A stretch of 64,000 nt of DNA from Synchiropus splendidus. Taxonomy: Eukaryota > Chordata > Actinopteri > Syngnathiformes > Callionymidae. The DNA is taken from contig NC_071335.1 in the NCBI RefSeq assembly GCF_027744825.2, positions 14,822,501 through 14,886,500 of the forward strand, read 5' to 3'. A program made the position numbers and the translations under genes. Positions 60,843 through 64,000 of the stretch are shown in pieces (position 1 is the stretch's first letter; each line of letters starts with the position of its first letter). The notes under the pieces are model-generated. The model made no database searches. It saw only the letters and a list, made by a program, of their open reading frames with translations, and was not told the origin of the DNA.

Positions 60843-63507
60843 GTACGACACCCGCTTTGTAATGGACTCTTCCATTCCACTGTGTGGACTTAACTCGATG
60901 CGTCAAGGTCGACTAAACATTCGGGTGCTTACGTCGCTGTTATCTTTCGCTTCGGTTACGCTTTCACCAAAATGCCAGACAGTCAGGAGCTACAATAAAC
61001 AGGGAATACCATTGTATCAGTTGCTTCATATCGATAAATATATCGAAGGTTCTTCTATCGGAAATGAATGGAGCTCGTTGATGACAGCATCACTTCCGGT
61101 TAGTTCTGCCTAGCACAGTTGCTAATGCTATTCAAGCTAAATGACCTTTGACCACGAATACTGTTTCGACATTTGATTTGTGTATTGTTTTCTTTCTTTT
61201 ATAATGTGTTCTTCTACACCGTGCGCACACACATGGTCTGAAATAAGCGTATTGGCTCGTGTGTCAGCGCTTGCAAGAGGCTCTGTTTGCTAACACGTAC
61301 GTAGCCAGGCGGAAATGCCCATTGCAGTTTCGATTCTGGAACATAAAAATATATCTGGAGAGAGTCCATGGAAGTTTGGATGTATTATACTGTCTCCAAC
61401 GTGTATATAACAGTGCGCGTTCAAGTGTGTTTTACGTATTTCTAGTCTTGTTGATGGGCGTTCTTGGTTGCATTTTACTGTAGAAAGGTTGTGGTTCATG
61501 TGGTGAATTATTCATTTTTACATTGACCATCTGTCGAAAGGTCATCCGATAGTCGCACCAAGCTATGTTGTATTAAACTAAACGAATTACAACAATAATA
61601 AAGAATGGATGAGTTTGAGACGTTTCAATGGAAATATATATGCAGCAATAGTCGGTCAACCACAGTGAATGGGTAACTCGTCCGTTTATGCTTGGGCCAA
61701 GCAGCAGCCTTTGTTAAGAACATTTGTTTATAGTATTTTACTGTGGTCATTTCCTGGCTGTAGAGGCAATATGTTCTCTCACATTCTCACTTTTTTTTCT
61801 TTTTCCTTGCAGATGGGGTCATTAATGGAGATCTTCATGGGGTAAAAAAAAGTCCATCCAAATTTTAATATTTTGTAATCTATTAGTAGCTGTATTTTAT
61901 TTTTTTTATTTTTTTACATTTTTTTGTCTATATGAAGAGGTTCTGATATTTAAGAAATCTGGGAAAGTTCCTGTCCCTGTAATTTGAGATGGCTGAAGTA
62001 TGAGTTTTAACAAAGTCTCAGTCATTTCCGATTGATTTGCAAGAGTTACAGTCGGTTTTCTGCAGCAGAGTTGCATTTTAGTGGATCACTTTAAACAGCA
62101 TGTCCGGTTTTTTTATACTCATGAAATGAATGTTTCTGGTAAATGCGGTGTTATGTAAGAGACATGCTCGTCTCTGACTGATGGGAGGATGCTGACTTCC
62201 CCTTCCTTTTGCTGTCCTTGCAAAAATCACACCAGTTGCATCATCAGGACTTTATTTCAACTCAGAGACTTAAGTACTTACACTTTTAAATCATGCTTTT
62301 TTAGGACAGTCCTGAAAAGGAAAAAGTAGTTTTTCTTAAGCTCAGATTGAGCTTTGCATACATTCTGTGAACGATTATGAAACAGCATTTATTGACCAAG
62401 TACTTTGCCATTAGTGACTTTTCCGCCCCAATTTTAGGAAAGCAACGGTCCTTCAGATGCCTACGCAGCAATTTCCAACGCTGACCGTCTCCAGGCTGAA
62501 CCTGAAAGTCTGCGCAAGTGGCGAGAGGAGCAAAGAGAGAGGCTGGAGCTGCTTGGTGAGCCCAGATTCCATATAATTTCTGAGTTATACGTGAGATGTG
62601 CAACTGACGAAGAGGATCAAAATCGACGTTTTGTTCACACCATTCTTTGCGCAGATGACAACTCTCGCAAACAGGAATCTGAGTGGAAGGAGAAGGCCAA
62701 GGTGGAGTTGGAGGAATGGCATGCTAGGCAGAACGAGCAGCTGGAAAAAACCAAAGCCAACAACAGGTATTGACACACCAACCCGTAAACCAGATCAAAT
62801 ATTCAGTCATTCCTTACACTTCTGTTGACTAGTTGAAGATGCTTTGAGGCCTTAGAAGAGTCAGTCTCAGTAGGGCCCCAATATAGACCTCAATATAAGC
62901 GCAGGGGATTCGATTTATATGATAAAAGAAGTCAAAAAGAAGGTCGGCATTTCATGTTGGAAAAAGCTCGAATGACTACAGTGAGAGGAAGAAGCTGTAC
63001 TTACTGACTGATGGATCAGTGAGGTGCAGCCACCTGCTGATGGAATCCTTGTTTATTTTCTAACATCTGTGGAGTGGCTGTGCATAGCGATGAAAGGAAG
63101 GAGGTACGTTTGCTCCAGATGTTACAGCTAAATTAGTCTGTGAAGAGAATTGCATTTTTCTTTGCAGTTTTGCTATAATATAAAATGGTGCCCTCCCTCT
63201 AGAGCCACACTATTAACAAATAAGGATGTGTCCAGTCCAGATCAGAAAGCTGTTTCTCAAGTCAAGGGTTTGGGTTGGTTCACTCTGGTGGGCCCCAGTT
63301 TAAGGCAGGATTCAAGCCGCTCCATGAGGATCATGGCTCCTTGTTGCCCCACTGTGGGCTGGGCTCCCAAGTGCTGATGTCTGTCTGCTGTTCATTTCAC
63401 TTAAAGTCTGGATTGTCCATTTGTTGCTAAAATCTGATCACTGTATTACTAATGATGGTAATAACAATGATGCCTCTCTCTCTCTCTCTCTCTCTCTGTT
63501 GACGCTC

Positions 63508-63547
<40 letters not shown>

Positions 63548-63665
63548 TTTTTACCACTCTCTCTGTTCTCTTCTGTCCACTTGCTGCTTTGCCGTCTGGA
63601 TGTTCATCCAGAGTGCTGGATGAGGACTTCTACAAACAGCCCTTCTCTGAACTCATTGGTTATGT
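60668..63665 (+). CDS. clta: Clathrin light chain A, first five coding exons (partial)
   Basis: Clathrin light chain binds the heavy-chain legs of the triskelion and regulates coat assembly and its link to actin. Exons 60668-60842, 61813-61841, 62438-62555, 62655-62766 and 63612-63665 join in phase to 488 bp, about 162 residues. The N-terminus MDDFDMLNAPNGGNG is short and variable. Residues 19-41 (EEDPAAAFLAQQESEIAGIE and on) are the conserved stretch that controls assembly and HIP1R binding. The heavy-chain-binding coiled coil follows (DRLQAEPESLRKWREEQRER, then SRKQESEWKEKA). SRKQE and NNRV fit light chain A better than B. The C-terminal third, including the usual neuronal-insert region, lies beyond the window. 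The ATG at 60668 (AAAATGG) is the first in frame. Confidence 0.95.
60843..61812. other. clta intron 1
   Basis: 970 bp, fairly CpG-rich at its start near the promoter. No other exon or RNA gene is seen. Confidence 0.6.
61813..61841 (+). CDS. clta: clta coding exon 2
   Basis: 29-bp micro-exon coding DGVINGDLHG (human DGVMNGEYYQ). TTGCAG acceptor and GTAAAA donor. It keeps the frame between exons 1 and 3. Confidence 0.88.
62438..62555 (+). CDS. clta: clta coding exon 3
   Basis: 118 bp, ESNGPSDAYAAISNADRLQA through EERLELL-type end (QRERLELL) plus one base. TTTTAG acceptor and GTGAGC donor. Start of the heavy-chain-binding coiled coil. Confidence 0.95.
62655..62766 (+). CDS. clta: clta coding exon 4
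   Basis: 112 bp, DNSRKQESEWKEKAKVELEE through KTKANN plus two bases. GCGCAG acceptor and GTATTG donor. Central part of the coiled coil. Confidence 0.95.
62767..63611. other. clta intron 4 with pyrimidine microsatellite
   Basis: 845 bp with no exon. Its 3' part is dominated by TC repeats and a T run, listed separately. Confidence 0.6.
63474..63552 (+). repeat. Compound TC microsatellite and T run
   Basis: CT repeats at 63474-63497, a 13-bp break, more TC repeats at 63511-63539, then 13 T residues. It ends about 60 bp before the acceptor of clta exon 5, extending its pyrimidine tract. Confidence 0.95.
63612..63665 (+). CDS. clta: clta coding exon 5
   Basis: 54 bp, VLDEDFYKQPFSELIGYV, after an ATCCAG acceptor and before a GTATGT donor. 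Matches human VADEAFYKQPFADVIGYV. The next exon lies outside the window. Confidence 0.93.
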
Positions 63666-64000
63666 GTATGTTGCTCCAACTAACCTCCTCCTCCTCCTCC
63701 TCATCCATCTTTAGTTTGTTCCGCTCTTGTGACTTCATCCCATCAGTAGTCCAGCAGTTAGGCTCCTAGTGAGATGTCACTTTCTTTATAAACACGCCTG
63801 TTGAGTCAAGTGCACTGATGAATGCATGGATGGCTGCATGTGTGTCGAGATGTTGCTTGCCATTTACCTTTTAACACAAGTTAACAGAACTGTTAGTACA
63901 GTCCACAATAAAATAAGCTGTAATTCAACTATATATTATAAGTAGGGGTGGGATTTGACAAAAAAAAAATCTAGTTAATTCAAGAATTTGTGATGAATTA
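63666..64000. other. Start of clta intron 5
   Basis: Contains a short CTC run near 63690-63705 and no exon. The gene continues past the right edge. Confidence 0.6.

Noticed and set aside
1..64000. tRNA, rRNA, CRISPR arrays, bacterial-type operons or defence systems
   Set aside because: No B-box-like GGTTCGAATCC, no rRNA segment, no repeat-spacer array, and all real coding sequence is spliced vertebrate genes.

Overview
The window is nuclear DNA from a vertebrate, almost certainly a teleost fish. It has genes split into short exons with GT/AG junctions, large repeat-strewn introns, AT and TC microsatellites, and several small inverted-repeat DNA transposons. Its four genes encode proteins close to the human ones. 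There are no operons, CRISPR arrays, rRNA genes or recognisable tRNA genes. The species cannot be named from this sequence.

Layout. (1) About 3.05-12.5 kb, plus strand: tropomodulin-1 (tmod1), nine coding exons, 357 residues, plus a candidate alternative last exon. (2) 12.8-29.9 kb, minus strand, tail to tail with tmod1: a complexin 1/2-type gene with three coding exons, 133 residues and a 13.9-kb first coding intron; a CpG-enriched block at 30.5-31.0 kb is the likely 5' region. (3) 31-42.4 kb: no recognised gene, with repeats, three long AT tracts, a LINE relic and a strong hairpin. (4) 42.4-59.9 kb, plus strand: gne, the bifunctional UDP-GlcNAc 2-epimerase/ManNAc kinase of sialic acid synthesis. 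It has a CpG-rich ETS/CRE promoter candidate at 42.45 kb and 12 exons carrying the main coding region (723 residues) from 54.06 to 58.96 kb. A 39-bp candidate upstream coding exon at 50.24 kb would make the long isoform (752 residues). (5) 60.67 kb to the right edge, plus strand: the first five coding exons of clta (clathrin light chain A), which continues outside the window.

The genes share no pathway. Tropomodulin caps actin pointed ends, complexin clamps and helps synaptic SNAREs, GNE starts sialic acid synthesis, and clathrin light chain regulates coated vesicles. gne and clta are also neighbours in mammals, so that pair is old microsynteny.

The best leads are the gne upstream exon that recreates the long-isoform N-terminus, a tmod1 alternative last exon that would replace the actin-capping C-terminus, and an inverted-repeat element carrying two divergent CTCF-like motifs.
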